Source of the DNA: Duganella aceris
Lineage (GTDB): Bacteria; Pseudomonadota; Gammaproteobacteria; Burkholderiales; Burkholderiaceae_D
Direction of reading: 5' to 3'
NCBI RefSeq assembly: GCF_011090165.1
Contig: NZ_JAADJT010000016.1
Coordinates: 1-64,000, forward strand
DNA: 64,000 nt
Part shown: positions 8,700-17,564 of the stretch, piece by piece
Numbering within the stretch: position 1 is the stretch's first letter
How the letters are laid out: each line of letters begins with the position of its first letter
Made by a program: the position numbers and the translations under genes
The notes under the pieces: model-generated
Told to the model about the DNA's origin: nothing
Database searches by the model: none
What the model saw: only the letters and a program-made list of their open reading frames with translations

Positions 8700-9279
8700 C
8701 GCCGTGAAAAACCTGATTATCAAGGGCCATGAAGTGGTCGAAGACGACTGGCAGGTGCTGCGCCTGGCCGAGCCGGTCGAAGGCGCGCCACCGCACGACC
8801 CGGCCACGGTCGCCGTCCCGGCGGGCAAATTCATCGTGCCGCTGAGCCTCTGGCTGGTGCAGCGCGAGCTGCTGGCCGCGCGCACCGACGCCGGCGAGAT
8901 CGGCGTCTGGATCGCGCCGGACGAAAGCCCGGACGTGCTGAAAGGCCTGCTCGACCAGTTCCCGGTGATCGCCATCGATTTCCCGAAATTCACCGACGGC
9001 CGTGGCTACTCGATCGCCTACAACGTCCGCGTCCGCATGGGCTGGACCGGCGAGCTGCGCGCCATCGGCGACGTGCTGCGCGACCAGCTGTTCTCGATGC
9101 GCCGCGTCGGCTTCAACGCCTACGCCGTGCGCGCCGACCGCAATGTGCACGACGCGCTGAAAAGCCTGTCCGACTTCTCGGAGACCTACCAGGCGTCGGT
9201 GGACCAGAAGGTGCCGCTGTTCCGCCGTCACACCCGCAATGTGGGCGTGGGCGACAGCAACGACGGCGCCGGTATTTGA
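8692..9279 (+). CDS. DUF934 family protein of the sulfite reductase operon
   Basis: Protein of 195 aa with the DUF934 pattern (VPLSLWLVQRELL, FPKFTDGRGYS, LRAIGDVLRDQLFSMRRVGFNAY). I start it at ATG 8692 because GGAGAGG (8679-8685) is well placed; ATG 8686 would leave almost no spacing. It overlaps the cysI stop by 8 bp, which suggests translational coupling. The family is repeatedly found next to CysI in organisms without CysJ, so a role in electron supply or maturation of sulfite reductase is inferred; the biochemistry is unknown. Confidence 0.85.
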   Translation: MSDAVKNLIIKGHEVVEDDWQVLRLAEPVEGAPPHDPATVAVPAGKFIVPLSLWLVQRELLAARTDAGEIGVWIAPDESPDVLKGLLDQFPVIAIDFPKFTDGRGYSIAYNVRVRMGWTGELRAIGDVLRDQLFSMRRVGFNAYAVRADRNVHDALKSLSDFSETYQASVDQKVPLFRRHTRNVGVGDSNDGAGI

Positions 9280-9290
9280 TTGGAGCTGCA

Positions 9291-10007
9291 ATGAGTGACC
9301 TGAGCAAGCTGATTGCGGACACCAGCGCCACGCTGGCCCGCATCGCCAGCGAACATGGACCGGCCGTCTTCGCCTCCAGCCTGGCGGCGGAAGACATGGT
9401 GCTGACCGATTTGATCTTGAAATCCGGGCTGGGCATCGGCATCTTCTCTTTGGAGACCGGCCGCCTGCACAAGGAAACGCTGGCGATGGTGGACAAGGTC
9501 AAGGAACGCTACGGCTACGACATCGCGCTGTACAAGCCGCAGCCGGAAGCGGTCGACGCCTACGTGTCGCAGAACGGCTTGAACGCCTTCTACGACAGCA
9601 TTGAGATGCGCAAGGAATGCTGCCGCATCCGCAAGGTCGAGCCGCTGGGCCGCGCCCTGGCCGGCAACAAGTCCTGGGTCACCGGCCAGCGCCGCGCGCA
9701 GTCGGCGACGCGCACATCGCTGATGGTCGAGGAAGACGATCCTGCGCACCTGATGACCAAGTTTAATCCGCTGGCCGACTGGTCGGAGGAGGATGTGTGG
9801 AACTACATCCGCGAGCACGACGTGCCGTACAACGCGCTGCACGATCAGGGTTATCCGTCGATCGGCTGCGAACCGTGCACCCGCGCGATCCAGCCGGGCG
9901 AGGATGTCCGCGCCGGCCGCTGGTGGTGGGAGGATCCGGACTCGAAGGAGTGCGGCCTGCACATGGTCGACGGCAAACTGATACGCATTAAATCCGTGGC
10001 CGCATAA
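9291..10007 (+). CDS. cysH: Assimilatory adenylylsulfate (APS) reductase, 4Fe-4S type
   Basis: PP-loop reductase turning activated sulfate into sulfite with thioredoxin; 238 aa. It carries Cys110-Cys111 and Cys193-x2-Cys196, the cluster-binding set of APS reductases, which PAPS-only enzymes such as E. coli CysH lack. The catalytic cysteine is Cys221 in KECGLHM. No APS kinase lies between cysH and cysDN, in agreement with direct APS use. Start ATG 9291 has a GGAG site; the in-frame TTG upstream is not needed. Confidence 0.92.
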   Translation: MSDLSKLIADTSATLARIASEHGPAVFASSLAAEDMVLTDLILKSGLGIGIFSLETGRLHKETLAMVDKVKERYGYDIALYKPQPEAVDAYVSQNGLNAFYDSIEMRKECCRIRKVEPLGRALAGNKSWVTGQRRAQSATRTSLMVEEDDPAHLMTKFNPLADWSEEDVWNYIREHDVPYNALHDQGYPSIGCEPCTRAIQPGEDVRAGRWWWEDPDSKECGLHMVDGKLIRIKSVAA

Positions 10008-10035
10008 GCGCCACAACAAGAATAGGCATAGTCCC

Positions 10036-10965
10036 ATGAACGCTTTAGTTGAAAACAACGTGTACCTGAACGCGCGCCACCTGGATGCGCTGGAATCGGA
10101 AGCGATCCACATCCTGCGCGAAGTCGCGGCCGAATGCAGCAATCCCGCGCTGCTCTTCTCGGGCGGTAAGGACTCGGTGGTGCTGCTGCGCCTCGCGGAG
10201 AAGGCTTTCCGCCCCGGCAAATTCCCGTTCCCGCTGGTGCACGTCGATACCGGCCACAATTTCGCGGAAGTGATCACCTTCCGCGACAAGCGCGTGGCCG
10301 AACTGGGCGAACGCCTGATCGTCGGCTCGGTCGAGGACTCGATCAAGAAAGGCACGGTGCGCCTGCGTAACCCGCAGACCGATTCACGCAACGCCGCGCA
10401 GGCGGTGACGCTGCTGGAAACCATCGCCGAACACGGCTTCGACGCCTGCATCGGCGGCGCGCGCCGCGATGAAGAGAAGGCCCGCGCCAAGGAGCGCATC
10501 TTTTCCTTCCGCGACGAGTTCGGCCAATGGGATCCGAAGTCGCAGCGCCCGGAACTGTGGGACTTGTATAACACCCGCGTCCACCCGGGCGAGAACATGC
10601 GCGTGTTCCCGATCTCGAACTGGACCGAGCTGGATGTGTGGCAGTACATCGCCCGCGAAAAACTGGAACTGCCGCCGATCTACTTCGCGCACGAACGCCA
10701 GGTCATTCCGCGCAACGGCCTGCTGGTGCCGCTGACCGACCTGACGCCGGCGCGCGAAGGCGAGACCGTCGAAACGCAAGTGGTGCGTTTCCGCACCGTC
10801 GGCGACATCTCCTGCACCTGCCCCGTGTCCTCGGACGCGGCGACGGTCGAGCAGATCATCGCCGAAACCGCGATCACGCAAATCACCGAACGCGGCGCCA
10901 CCCGGACCGACGACCAGACGTCCGAAGCATCGATGGAAAAACGTAAAAAAGCAGGATACTTCTGA
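10036..10965 (+). CDS. cysD: Sulfate adenylyltransferase subunit 2
   Basis: Catalytic subunit of ATP sulfurylase (ATP + sulfate to APS + PPi), 309 aa, the usual length. The PP-loop is LLFSGGKDSVVLLRLAEKAF, followed by HVDTGHNF, RRDEEKARAKERIFSFRDEFG and the C-terminal ERKRKKAGYF-like tail (MEKRKKAGYF). Its stop overlaps the start of cysN by one base (TGATG), typical of the coupled CysDN heterodimer. Confidence 0.96.
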   Translation: MNALVENNVYLNARHLDALESEAIHILREVAAECSNPALLFSGGKDSVVLLRLAEKAFRPGKFPFPLVHVDTGHNFAEVITFRDKRVAELGERLIVGSVEDSIKKGTVRLRNPQTDSRNAAQAVTLLETIAEHGFDACIGGARRDEEKARAKERIFSFRDEFGQWDPKSQRPELWDLYNTRVHPGENMRVFPISNWTELDVWQYIAREKLELPPIYFAHERQVIPRNGLLVPLTDLTPAREGETVETQVVRFRTVGDISCTCPVSSDAATVEQIIAETAITQITERGATRTDDQTSEASMEKRKKAGYF

Positions 10966-12275
10966 TGAACGCACCTCTGAATCAACAACTGACCGAACGC
11001 GGCCTGCTGCGCTTCATCACCGCCGGCTCCGTCGACGACGGCAAGTCCACGCTGATCGGCCGCCTGCTGTTCGACAGCAAAGGCATCTTCGCCGACCAGC
11101 TGGAGGCCATGTCGCGCTCCAAGCACAAGCGCACCGTCGGCGACAGCGTCGACCTGTCGCTGCTGACCGACGGCCTGGAAGCGGAACGCGAACAAGGAAT
11201 CACCATCGACGTGGCCTACCGCTACTTCGCCACGCCGAAACGCAAGTTCATCATCGCCGATACGCCGGGCCATGAGCAATACACCCGCAACATGGTCACC
11301 GGCGCCTCGACCGCCGACGCGGTCATCATCCTGATCGACGTCTCGAAAGTGAAGCTGCACGAGGACGGCGGCGTCGACCTGCTGATCCAGACCAAGCGCC
11401 ACTCGACCATCGCCCACCTGCTGCAGATCGAGCACGTGGTGGTCGCGGTCAACAAGATGGACCTGGTGAACTACGACCAGGCGATCTACGACCGCATCGT
11501 CAAGGCTTACCGCGAGTTCGCCGCGACGCTGGGCCTGAAGGACATCACGCCGATCCCGCTGTCGGCGCTGAGCGGCGACAACGTGGTCGACAAGAGCGAC
11601 AAGCTGGCGTGGTACGAAGGCCCGACCCTGATCGAGCTGCTGGAATCGCTGTCGGTGTACGACGAATCGCACGACGCGCCGTTCCGCTTCCCGGTGCAGC
11701 TGGTGGCGCGTCACAACGGCCACGAAGCCAATGACTTCCGCGGCTACATGGGCCGCATCGAGGCCGGCAAGGTCAGCGTCGGCGACCAGTTGGTGGTGCA
11801 GCCGTCCGGCCAGACCGCTACCGTCAAGGACATCCTGACACTGGAAGGCTCGCATCAATCGGCGGTGGTCGGTCAATCGATCACGCTGCTGCTGAACGAA
11901 TACCTCGACATCTCGCGCGGCGACCTGCTGGCCGGCGCGGCACAGCCGGCCACCCTGCTGAAAACGCTGAAGGCCGATGTGTGCTGGATGTCCGACGAGC
12001 CGCTGGACCAGCGCCGAAAATACTGGATCAAGCACGGCACCAAGCAGACCTCGGCCAAGATCACCGGCATCGAGTCGCTGCTGGACATCAACACGCAGCA
12101 ACGCCACGCAGCCGAAGGCCTGAAGCTGAACGATATCGCGCGCGTCGGCCTGACCGTGCAGCAGCCGCTGGCGGCCGACGCCTACAGCGACATCCGCGCC
12201 ACCGGCGCCTTCATCCTGATCGATGAAGTCACGCACCAGACGGTCGCGGCGGGCATGATCCGCCTCGGCGAATAA
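10965..12275 (+). CDS. cysN: Sulfate adenylyltransferase subunit 1, GTPase
   Basis: GTPase subunit that drives CysD; 436 aa. Elongation-factor-like G motifs: GSVDDGKSTLIGRLLFD (G1, about 18-34), GITIDVAYRYF (G2), DTPGHEQYTRNM (G3) and NKMDLV (G4). Domains II and III follow. The protein stops after the EF-Tu-like part, so there is no fused CysC kinase. Overlaps cysD by 1 bp and is followed after 11 bp by the SUMT gene. Confidence 0.96.
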   Translation: MNAPLNQQLTERGLLRFITAGSVDDGKSTLIGRLLFDSKGIFADQLEAMSRSKHKRTVGDSVDLSLLTDGLEAEREQGITIDVAYRYFATPKRKFIIADTPGHEQYTRNMVTGASTADAVIILIDVSKVKLHEDGGVDLLIQTKRHSTIAHLLQIEHVVVAVNKMDLVNYDQAIYDRIVKAYREFAATLGLKDITPIPLSALSGDNVVDKSDKLAWYEGPTLIELLESLSVYDESHDAPFRFPVQLVARHNGHEANDFRGYMGRIEAGKVSVGDQLVVQPSGQTATVKDILTLEGSHQSAVVGQSITLLLNEYLDISRGDLLAGAAQPATLLKTLKADVCWMSDEPLDQRRKYWIKHGTKQTSAKITGIESLLDINTQQRHAAEGLKLNDIARVGLTVQQPLAADAYSDIRATGAFILIDEVTHQTVAAGMIRLGE

Positions 12276-12286
12276 GGGAGACGGCG

Positions 12287-13048
12287 ATGGCGGCTCTGGG
12301 AAAAGTCTATCTGATCGGCGCCGGCCCAGGCGCCCAGGACCTGATCACCTTGCGCGGCGCGCGCCTGCTGGCGCAAGCCGACGTCGTGCTGCACGACGCG
12401 CTGGTGACCGAGGAGATGCTGGAGCTGTGCCCGCAAGCGGAAAAAATCCTGGTCGGCAAACGCTGCGGCCAGTTGTCGACCGCGCAGCAGTTCATCAACA
12501 AGCAGCTGGTCGATCACGTGCACAAGGTGCCGCTGGTGGTGCGCCTCAAGGGCGGCGACCCGATGCTGTTCGGGCGCGCCGACGAGGAACTGCGCGCGCT
12601 GGAAGAAGCGGGTATCGAGGTGGAAGTCGTCCCCGGCATCACCACCGCGCTGGCCGCCGCCGCCGCCAGCAAGCAGCCGCTGACCAAGCGCGGCGTGTCG
12701 CGCAGCGTCGCCTTCTTCACCTCCTCGACGGCACCGGACCACGCCGAACACGACGCCATCCCCGACACCGACACGCTGGTGCAGTACATGGGCGGGCGCG
12801 AAGCCATCGCCACGGCGGAACGCCTGCTGGCGCAAGGCCGCAAGCCGGATACGCCGGTGGTGGTGATCGAAAACGTCAGCCGTCCGGACCAGCATATCCG
12901 CCGCATGACCATCGCCACGCTGGCGCAAGGCCTGGGCGCGGCGCACGGCCCGGTGCTGGTGATGCTGGGCGATGCAATGAAGACCCGTTCCCACCAAAGC
13001 TTCGATTCCGAGATTAACAGCGCAATCGCGCACCAGCTCCGCGCCTGA
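12287..13048 (+). CDS. cobA: Uroporphyrinogen-III C-methyltransferase (SUMT)
   Basis: Makes precorrin-2 from uroporphyrinogen III using two SAM, first step of sirohaem synthesis; 253 aa. Motifs: VYLIGAGPGAQDLITLRGARLL at the start, VVLHDALV, VRLKGGDPMLFGRADEE, and VVPGITTALAAAA. It is the stand-alone SUMT without the CysG dehydrogenase/ferrochelatase half. Position in the cys operon shows that it serves CysI sirohaem. A CbiX-type chelatase gene lies 3 kb away; a precorrin-2 dehydrogenase gene is not in the window. Confidence 0.93.
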   Translation: MAALGKVYLIGAGPGAQDLITLRGARLLAQADVVLHDALVTEEMLELCPQAEKILVGKRCGQLSTAQQFINKQLVDHVHKVPLVVRLKGGDPMLFGRADEELRALEEAGIEVEVVPGITTALAAAAASKQPLTKRGVSRSVAFFTSSTAPDHAEHDAIPDTDTLVQYMGGREAIATAERLLAQGRKPDTPVVVIENVSRPDQHIRRMTIATLAQGLGAAHGPVLVMLGDAMKTRSHQSFDSEINSAIAHQLRA

Positions 13049-13096
13049 TTTTGCGTTTTTCGTAATAGAATGTCCACTCTACCAAACGAGGTAACA

Positions 13097-13825
13097 ATGG
13101 ACACTGTTCACGAAGTATTGGAGCGCGCCTGGAACGCCCATTCCGCCGGCGAGTATGAAGCCGCCCTGAAGGATTACGTCTGGCTGTTCGACGCCACCGC
13201 CGCCGGCACGGAAAACGCGCCGCTGCGCCTGTCCTATGTGCTTGCCTCTTGGGCCAAGCTTGCGGAAGACTACCTGCCGGCGCGCCAGGCGCTGGTCCAG
13301 GCCCGCGACGCCGCCAGCACGCGCCTGCTGGACGCCGATGAAGACGACGTCCTGTTCAACGACATCCGCGTCATCAACGACAAGCTGGGCGACCTGCAAA
13401 ACACCTACCACCTGTTCCAACGTCTGCCGGAGGGGCTGGCGCAGGAATGCGCACGCGCCGCGCTGCCGTCGCTGATGGCTTGCGGTGACTACGACCTGGC
13501 GCGACGCTGGCTGCCGCATCCCGAGCAGCACCTGGCGCAAGCCGCCGCCCAGCTGAATGAACTGAAGAACGGCATCAACGTCCTCACCACCGAAGGCATG
13601 GCCGATCTGCTGGCCGAAGTATTCAACTACAACACCGAAGTCGCGCTGGTGCTGGACTTGCTGAACGGCTGCGGCGATACTGCGGCTGCGGCGACCGCGC
13701 GCCTGCAGGCGGTGGCGCTGGTGCAGGCGCCGGAAGCGCGCGCCTGTGTGCAGGCCGAGCTGGACGCCCCCGGTTCCACGCTCGACGCCATGGTTGAACT
13801 ACAAAATTCCCCGGTGACCGAATAG
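13097..13825 (+). CDS. Conserved hypothetical, possibly TPR-like alpha-helical protein
   Basis: Protein of 242 aa, not recognised. It is almost wholly alpha-helical by composition. The N-terminal part (MDTVHEVLERAWNAHSAGEYEAALKDYVWLFD...) looks like a degenerate tetratricopeptide unit. No signal peptide or catalytic motif is seen. I prefer ATG 13097, with GAGG 5 bp upstream, over an earlier ATG at 13070. The stop overlaps the next start by one base, so it is coupled with the glutamine cyclotransferase gene. Confidence 0.75.
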   Translation: MDTVHEVLERAWNAHSAGEYEAALKDYVWLFDATAAGTENAPLRLSYVLASWAKLAEDYLPARQALVQARDAASTRLLDADEDDVLFNDIRVINDKLGDLQNTYHLFQRLPEGLAQECARAALPSLMACGDYDLARRWLPHPEQHLAQAAAQLNELKNGINVLTTEGMADLLAEVFNYNTEVALVLDLLNGCGDTAAAATARLQAVALVQAPEARACVQAELDAPGSTLDAMVELQNSPVTE

Positions 13826-14598
13826 TGAAAAAGAATTACGCTCAAGCCCTCCTCTTCGCCGCGCTGCTGCCGCTGGCCGCAAGCGCCATGGCGGCGATCC
13901 CCACCTACGATTTCAAGGTGGTGCGCAGCTATCCGCACGATACCCAAGCCTTCACCGAAGGCCTGCTGTACCGCGAAGGCTTCCTGTACGAGAGCACGGG
14001 CTTGAACGGCAAGTCGTCGATCCGCAAGGTCAACCTGGAGAGCGGCAAGGTCTTGCAGAGCAAGGACATCCCGCCGCAGTATTTCGGCGAAGGCCTGACG
14101 GTATGGGGCGATACGCTGGTCGGCCTGACCTGGCAGACGCAGACCGGCTTCGTGTTCGACCTGAAGACCTTCGAGCCGCGCGGCCAGTTCGCCTATCCGG
14201 GCGAAGGCTGGGGGCTGACGCAGAACGGCAAGGAACTGATCATGAGCGACGGCACGGCGACGCTGCGCTTCCTCGATCCCAAGACCTTCCTCGAAGTGCG
14301 CCGCGTGAAGGTGACGGCGGACGGCATTGCGGTCAATCAGATCAACGAGCTGGAAGTGGTGGACGGCGAGGTGTACGCCAACCTGTGGCACACCAACACC
14401 ATCGCGCGCATCGATCCCGCCAGCGGAAAAATCGTCGGCTGGATCGACCTTGGCAAGCTGTACCCGGACGCCGGCAAGGGCCCGACCGGCGAGAACGTCC
14501 TGAACGGCATCGCCTACGACGCCGAGAAAAAACGCCTGTTCGTCACCGGCAAACTGTGGCCGAAGATTTACGAGATCAAGCTGGTTCCGCGTAAGTAA
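13825..14598 (+). CDS. Glutaminyl-peptide cyclotransferase, plant/bacterial type
   Basis: Predicted to cyclise N-terminal Gln to pyroglutamate on exported peptides; 257 aa. GTG start overlapping the previous TAG by one base. A signal peptide is present (KKNYAQALLFAALLPLAASAMA), so it is periplasmic or secreted. The body is a five-bladed propeller type (PF05096): SYPHDTQAFTEGLLYREGFLYESTG, QSKDIPPQYFGEGLT and ELEVVDGEVYANLW are characteristic. Its 3' end overlaps the convergent LysR gene by 23 bp. The physiological substrate is unknown. Confidence 0.88.
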   Translation: MKKNYAQALLFAALLPLAASAMAAIPTYDFKVVRSYPHDTQAFTEGLLYREGFLYESTGLNGKSSIRKVNLESGKVLQSKDIPPQYFGEGLTVWGDTLVGLTWQTQTGFVFDLKTFEPRGQFAYPGEGWGLTQNGKELIMSDGTATLRFLDPKTFLEVRRVKVTADGIAVNQINELEVVDGEVYANLWHTNTIARIDPASGKIVGWIDLGKLYPDAGKGPTGENVLNGIAYDAEKKRLFVTGKLWPKIYEIKLVPRK

Positions 14599-15442
14599 AC
14601 AGCGCGATGATCTCGTCGGCCACCGCCCTCACCGGCGGCGAGCGCCGCACATCCTCATGCATCACCAGCCACAGCTTGCGCTTGACCGGGCAAGCCGGCG
14701 CCTCGACGGCCACCAGGCCGCTGCGCGCGATATCGAAGAACAGCGGCGGCAGCACCGCCACCCCGCAACCCGCCACCGCCGCCTGGAACAAGGTGCCAAG
14801 GTCGTTTGAGCGCAGGCAGTAGCGGCGCTGGCCACGCATCTTGTCCAGCCACTGGTGCTGCGGCGTATCCTGCAGCAGCGCATCGTAACCGAGGAATTCC
14901 CACTGCTCCGGCTTGTGCTTTTTCAGATAGGCGGCGCTGGCGTATAGCTGATAGCCGACGGTGGCCAACAGCTTCACCGCCATGCCCGGCGCGGTCGGCC
15001 GCTGGAAGCGCAAAGCGATGTCCGATTCGCGCCGCGTCAGATCGGTCTGGCGCGCCTCGCCGCGCAGGTCCAGCTCAATGCCGGACAGGCGCTTCAGCGC
15101 CGGCATCAGCCTCGGCGCCAGCATGTAGGCCGCCAGCGCCGGTGGTGCGGAAACGCACACCGTGCCGGTCAGCGCGGCGCCACCGCCCGCCACCCGCAGC
15201 AAGCCGTGCAGACCATCCTCCATCTTGCGCGCATGCGGCACCAGTTCCCTGCCCGCCGCCGTCAGCGACCAGCCCCTTGGGAAGCGATCGAACAGACGCA
15301 CCGCAAGCGCAGCTTCCAGCGCATCGATGCGGCGCGCCACCGTGGTGTGCTCGACACCGGCGGCGCGCGCGGCGCCCGACAGGCTGCCGGCGTCGTGCAG
15401 CGCCAGGAAATATCGCAGGTCGTCCCAGTCAGGTTGGCTCAT
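14576..15442 (-). CDS. LysR-family transcriptional regulator
   Basis: LysR regulator of 288 aa with N-terminal HTH (GSLSGAARAAGVEHTTVARRIDALEAAL) and a LysR substrate domain. I start at ATG 15442, since the longer frame to 15487 adds 15 residues unlike a LysR start. A perfect inverted repeat directly abuts the start codon. It is divergent from a lipocalin-like gene, the usual arrangement for a LysR target. The effector is unknown. Confidence 0.87.
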   Translation of the reverse strand: MSQPDWDDLRYFLALHDAGSLSGAARAAGVEHTTVARRIDALEAALAVRLFDRFPRGWSLTAAGRELVPHARKMEDGLHGLLRVAGGGAALTGTVCVSAPPALAAYMLAPRLMPALKRLSGIELDLRGEARQTDLTRRESDIALRFQRPTAPGMAVKLLATVGYQLYASAAYLKKHKPEQWEFLGYDALLQDTPQHQWLDKMRGQRRYCLRSNDLGTLFQAAVAGCGVAVLPPLFFDIARSGLVAVEAPACPVKRKLWLVMHEDVRRSPPVRAVADEIIALFTYAEPA

Positions 15443-15458
15443 TGTGCAATTATGCACA
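15443..15458. promoter_or_regulatory. Perfect inverted repeat TGTGCA-ATTA-TGCACA, likely LysR operator
   Basis: A 16-bp perfect dyad with a 4-bp centre, fitting the T-N11-A LysR box, sits immediately upstream of the LysR start codon in the 97-bp gap to the divergent lipocalin-like gene. Binding here would be expected to repress the regulator itself. Confidence 0.55.
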
Positions 15459-15539
15459 GGTTCGGCGCGGATTTCGCTAATTTTCATACGCGCGGGTCGG
15501 CGCTATCGTTCCTCATACGATCACTCTTGAGGAAACGCC

Positions 15540-16031
15540 ATGAAACTGTTGAACCGTCTTTTCTGTCTCGTCATGTGGGTGCCTGCCAGCCAGGCCGCGC
15601 TGGCGGCGCAACCCTGTCCTTTGGCCGGCACCTGGACGCTGGTGGCGGCCGACTTGATCCGGCCGGACGGCGTGCGCGAACGCGATTACGGCGCCGCGCC
15701 GAAAGGCCTGATGACGATCGATGCCGAGGGCCGCTACGCGGTGCAGATCTACAAGGCCGAACGTCCGCGCTTCGCCGGCGGCGACAAGAGGACCGGCACG
15801 GCGGCCGAATTCGAGGCGGCGGCGATGGGCTCGAGCACGCACTTCGGCACCGTCACCGTCGATGAAGGGGCGCGCACGCTGATCTTCGACATCGCCGGCT
15901 CGGCCTTCATCAATTGGGAGGGAACGCGGCAGAAACGCAGCTACGAATTGAACGGCGATGAACTCAGCTACCGCGTGCCGCCACGGCCGGACGGCAGCAT
16001 TCCGCTGTCAGTCTGGCGACGCCTGCGATAA
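15540..16031 (+). CDS. Lipocalin-like domain protein, exported
   Basis: Small protein of 163 aa with an N-terminal signal peptide (about 1-23, MKLLNRLFCLVMWVPASQAALA) and a lipocalin-like body (Lipocalin_5 type): PLAGTWTLVAADLIRPDG, GLMTIDAEGRYAVQIY, AMGSSTHFGTVTVDE and the closing SVWRRLR. It probably binds or shields a small molecule in the periplasm; the ligand is unknown. Its start follows TTGAGGAAACGCC. It is the presumed target of the divergent LysR. The 3' end overlaps convergent cbiX by 24 bp. Confidence 0.82.
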   Translation: MKLLNRLFCLVMWVPASQAALAAQPCPLAGTWTLVAADLIRPDGVRERDYGAAPKGLMTIDAEGRYAVQIYKAERPRFAGGDKRTGTAAEFEAAAMGSSTHFGTVTVDEGARTLIFDIAGSAFINWEGTRQKRSYELNGDELSYRVPPRPDGSIPLSVWRRLR

Positions 16032-16394
16032 CGACGCGACGCAGTAGTCGGAAAGCGCGTTGAGCACGGCGGCGTTTTCGCCCGCCGCTTCGACTACCTT
16101 GATCGTGGTCCCGGGATGGTCGAGGCGCAGCTGGTCCACCATCAGCGGCAGGTCGCGCAGCACGTGGCCGCCCTGCCCCAGGAACACCGGCACCACGGTG
16201 ATCTCGTCCACGCCGCCGGCCTCCAGCTCGGCGACCAGCTCGGGCAGGCGCGGCGTCATCAACTCCAGAAAGGCCAGCGAGACGCGCACGTCCGGCGTGC
16301 GCGCCTGCGTCAGGTCGCGCAGCCGTTCGAACGGCGCCGCCCATGACGCGGCGCGGGCGCCGTGCGCAAACAGGACCAGGGCTTTTTGACTCAT
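16008..16394 (-). CDS. cbiX: CbiX/SirB-type sirohydrochlorin chelatase
   Basis: Short chelatase of 128 aa, the size of CbiX-S/SirB half-length enzymes. The N-terminal catalytic His lies in LVLFAHGARAASWAAPFERL and the second conserved region is VDEITVVPVFLGQGGHVLRDLP. It inserts metal, most likely ferrous iron for sirohaem, into sirohydrochlorin, and would complete the pathway begun by the SUMT at 12287 for CysI. It starts 1 bp before the lptG stop, so it is probably the third gene of the lptF-lptG transcript. Cobalt as metal cannot be excluded. Confidence 0.86.
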   Translation of the reverse strand: MSQKALVLFAHGARAASWAAPFERLRDLTQARTPDVRVSLAFLELMTPRLPELVAELEAGGVDEITVVPVFLGQGGHVLRDLPLMVDQLRLDHPGTTIKVVEAAGENAAVLNALSDYCVASLSQASPD

Positions 16395-17564
16395 CTAGTG
16401 TCGCTCCACCCACCACAAGGCGCCCAGCGCCAGCAGCAGGAATAATAAACTCGGCGCGATCGCCGTCAACACCGCAGGCCAGGTGCTGAGCAAGCCCAGA
16501 TGCGAGAACAAGGTGTTCACCAGCAGGAAGCTCACCCCCAGCATGATACCAAGGAAAATCTTCAGGCTCACGCCGCCGCTGCGCGTGTGCAGATAGCCGA
16601 ACGGCAGCGCCAGCGCCATCAGCACGAAGATCGCCAGCGGATCGAACAGCTTCTTCCAGAACGCGATCTTGAAACGCTCGGTCTGCTGCTTGTTCTCCTG
16701 CAGGTGGCGGGTGTAGACCGCGAGCTCGTTGGCCGACATGCGCTCCGGATCGGAGCGCGACACCGACAGGATCTTCGGCGTAATCTCGGACACCAGTTCC
16801 CGCGTCGCGGTGCGGCGGGTCTCGATCATGCTCGACTCCTGCGCGAAGTTGTTCGCCAGCGTCGCCTCGCTGCCTGGCTTGAGCAGCTGCGGATTGGTGA
16901 ACAGGTTTTCCGTCACGTCCTTCAGCAGCCACTTGTTATCGCCCTGGAAGCTGCCCGACTTGGCCAGCGTAATCGAGCGCAGTCGGAAGCTGGTGTCGAA
17001 CTCGTACAGCTTGACGTCGATCAGCGTGCCGTCCGGCCGCACCTCGCGCACATTGAAGAAGCGCGAGCCGGTGACCGTGCCGGTCATGCCGTCGGCCTTG
17101 ACGATATCCTTGGTCCACAAGCCGGAGCGGAACTCGGTCGAGATGGCGGTGCCGCGCGCGGTCAGCTTGAATTTCTCCGCCAGCGGCGCGGTGCGCGGCA
17201 CCACCAGCTCGCCGACGATGAAGGTGAGCACCACCAGCACCACGCCTATCCTGGCCAGCATCCACGCCACCATCCCGGTCGACATGCTCGACGCGCGCAT
17301 GATGGTGAACTCCGACGTCGCCGCGAACTGCGCCATGGTGTAGATGGTGCCGATCAGCGCCGCCAGCGGCATCACCTCGTACACGTGGCCGGGCAGCTGC
17401 ACCAGCACGTACAGGAAGGCGTACTGCACCGCGTAACCGTTCTTGCCGACTTTAGGCAGTTCGCCGGTCAGGTCCATGAAGGCTTGCAGCGCCAGGAAGG
17501 CGACCAGCACGAAGGCGACCGCTTGCAGTATCGAGACCGCGAAATAGCGTTGCAGGATTTTCAT
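16395..17564 (-). CDS. lptG: LPS export ABC transporter permease LptG
   Basis: Inner-membrane subunit of the LptB2FG complex that extracts lipopolysaccharide from the inner membrane; 389 aa. It begins MKILQRYFAVSILQAVAFVLVAFLAL, with three N-terminal and three C-terminal membrane segments around a periplasmic jellyroll domain. The loop ELPKVGKNGYAVQYAFLYVLVQLPGHVYEVMPLAALIGT is LptG-like. It overlaps lptF by 4 bp (ATGA). Confidence 0.94.
   Translation of the reverse strand: MKILQRYFAVSILQAVAFVLVAFLALQAFMDLTGELPKVGKNGYAVQYAFLYVLVQLPGHVYEVMPLAALIGTIYTMAQFAATSEFTIMRASSMSTGMVAWMLARIGVVLVVLTFIVGELVVPRTAPLAEKFKLTARGTAISTEFRSGLWTKDIVKADGMTGTVTGSRFFNVREVRPDGTLIDVKLYEFDTSFRLRSITLAKSGSFQGDNKWLLKDVTENLFTNPQLLKPGSEATLANNFAQESSMIETRRTATRELVSEITPKILSVSRSDPERMSANELAVYTRHLQENKQQTERFKIAFWKKLFDPLAIFVLMALALPFGYLHTRSGGVSLKIFLGIMLGVSFLLVNTLFSHLGLLSTWPAVLTAIAPSLLFLLLALGALWWVERH

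Noticed and set aside
6978..8993. 671-aa minus-strand open frame opposite cysI.
   Set aside because: Shadow frame over cysI, whose cofactor cysteines are intact.
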